Of a DNA stretch of 7,527 nucleotides, positions 6,525 through 7,527 are shown piece after piece. The position numbers and the translations under genes are program-made. Source of the DNA: CAZMOK01 sp964567785 (GTDB lineage: Bacteria > Bacteroidota > Bacteroidia > Bacteroidales > JAGOPY01). The stretch covers positions 1 to 7,527 of the forward strand of contig CAZMOK010000102.1 of the NCBI GenBank assembly GCA_964567785.1. Direction: 5' to 3'. Below the pieces are notes generated by a model, which saw nothing but the letters and a program-made list of their open reading frames with translations, made no database searches and was not told the DNA's origin. Every line of letters begins with the position of its first letter. The first letter of the stretch is position 1.

Positions 6525-7340
6525 TCAAATCGGATAGTTATAATTTTCAAGATTCAAATTCAATCTTTTTGAAAGGGTCTTATTGCTGACTCTGTACATA
6601 TCGAGGATAATATTCTTTTTATTTTTATCCATATAATTTCTTTTTCTGAATCCCAGTTTATCAATTATTAATAACACTTGTTTTACTTTCCAGCTGGTGA
6701 GTCGGCTTGGTATTAATAAAGATGGTCTGTATCTACTGCTTAGAAAATGATTTAAGAATATTAGTAAGCCAATGCTGAAGTTTGAAAGAGACTCATTTCT
6801 TCTTTTTGTAGATTTAATATGAATCTTGTCTTCAATAAATTCACTCAGATCGTCCATTGTTTCCTGATTCTTCAAGGTTTCTATAACGAGGACCTTTACA
6901 TTTTCAGGATTGAATAGTTTTTCGTAAAGTTGAATGGTTTTATTGTAGTCCAGAAATTCAAAAATTATAAAATTATTAAGGTAAAATTTGAAACTGACTG
7001 ACCTACCGTCCTGAATAAATTGTCGGTATAGACTATCTATTATCGTTTTTTGATTTCGGATACAGATAATCACTTTTTTAAAACCTGCATCTTTAAGTCT
7101 CTTTGCTGTCCTTGAGCGGATATTTACCTGTGGGTTTCCAATTGTACAGAGATTTTCTGATGAATATAATCCCTTTTTTATTTGTGGTTTAATATAGTCA
7201 ATTTCATCATCACGTATCAGGCTGGCCAATGTATTTCTCGTAATGTCAACATTAAAGAACGGAGTTTTTTCCATTCCAGGAAATACATTTTCCTGTAAGA
7301 AGCTACTTCCACATTTGGGATATCCGACATGCACTATCAT
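6525..7340 (-). CDS. PAPS-dependent sulfotransferase family protein
   Basis: This encodes 271 residues, apparently complete at both ends. HVGYPKCGSSFLQ (4-16) is the 5'-phosphosulfate-binding loop of sulfotransferases, in the P-K-x-G-[ST]-[ST] form, placed right at the N-terminus as in bacterial members. VIICIRNQKTIIDSLYRQF (90-108) carries the 3'-phosphate-binding Arg95 and Ser103. SSEN at 60-63, RRNESLS at 180-186 and the C-terminal LENYNYP also recall polysaccharide sulfotransferases. These enzymes transfer sulfate from PAPS to a hydroxyl, in bacteria often on capsule, O-antigen or other surface glycans; the acceptor cannot be told from this sequence. There is no signal peptide, which fits a cytoplasmic enzyme. 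The gene is visibly more AT-rich than the beta-helix gene (a 60-base sample at 6961 has 25% GC, one at 3721 has 53%), as in many laterally moved surface-glycan genes. TAAATTTG at 7354-7361 fits a Bacteroidota -7 box but has no partner -33 box. Confidence 0.85.
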   Translation of the reverse strand: MIVHVGYPKCGSSFLQENVFPGMEKTPFFNVDITRNTLASLIRDDEIDYIKPQIKKGLYSSENLCTIGNPQVNIRSRTAKRLKDAGFKKVIICIRNQKTIIDSLYRQFIQDGRSVSFKFYLNNFIIFEFLDYNKTIQLYEKLFNPENVKVLVIETLKNQETMDDLSEFIEDKIHIKSTKRRNESLSNFSIGLLIFLNHFLSSRYRPSLLIPSRLTSWKVKQVLLIIDKLGFRKRNYMDKNKKNIILDMYRVSNKTLSKRLNLNLENYNYPI

Positions 7341-7527
7341 TGAAGTGGATTTTCAAATTTATTTGGACTACAAAACTACTTTAATAATTAGTATCATCAA
7401 GAAATTACATTCAGTGTCATTTGTTTCGTTTGAATAGATCATTAAGTGTTTCCTAATTCTTGGAATAGATCAATTCCCTTGGGCCTCTTCCTCCCGTAAA
7501 GAACTTAATCTATTATTATGAGCCCAG

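Noticed and set aside
7243..7437. 64-residue plus-strand ORF at the right end
   Set aside because: Its first half is antisense to the phosphosulfate-binding region of the sulfotransferase and nothing supports the rest.
7368..7442. 24-codon minus-strand ORF upstream of the sulfotransferase
   Set aside because: It has an ATG at 7442 and a hydrophobic end, but is too short, with no recognisable product; AT-rich leaders produce such frames by chance.
7470..7526. Minus-strand open frame ending REEEAQGN, possibly the tail of an upstream gene
   Set aside because: Only 18 codons are in the window, so chance cannot be excluded and no family can be recognised.

Overview
The window looks like a chromosomal scaffold piece from a member of the Bacteroidota, probably a metagenome-assembled genome. 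Two large secreted proteins end in type IX secretion (T9SS) sorting domains, which are essentially confined to that phylum. A third protein is a small lipoprotein. Most starts lack a Shine-Dalgarno sequence, and one promoter candidate fits the Bacteroidota TTG / TAnnTTTG pattern. I cannot assign a genus.

Layout, left to right. A possible gene tail (3-119, +, weak) is followed by a small Cys-rich lipoprotein (129-536, -). Its intergenic region holds a candidate promoter and a strong 12-bp stem-loop. Next is a roughly 1,220-residue right-handed beta-helix T9SS protein (683-4345, -) containing an internally duplicated linker/beta-helix module. A run of exactly 100 N (4385-4484) is a scaffold gap. 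Just beyond it lies only the first 37 codons of an aldo/keto reductase (4485-4597, -). Reading through the N run gives a false fusion of the reductase and the beta-helix protein. These are two genes, and most of the reductase is missing.

A T9SS protein with Fn3-like and beta-sandwich domains follows (4833-6221, +). It is bracketed by two direct copies of a 48-bp sequence (4665-4712 and 6300-6347, 46 of 48 identical) with a 28-bp near-palindrome inside. The last gene is an AT-rich PAPS-dependent sulfotransferase (6525-7340, -), convergent with the preceding gene. The last 187 bp hold no convincing gene.

The lipoprotein and the two T9SS substrates are all cell-envelope or secreted products, and the sulfotransferase probably modifies a surface glycan. 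The window therefore reads as an accessory surface locus, not a pathway; no operon linking these genes is evident. I do not see a defence system, CRISPR array, tRNA/rRNA or transposase. The least explained item is the 48-bp palindromic repeat pair around the T9SS gene.
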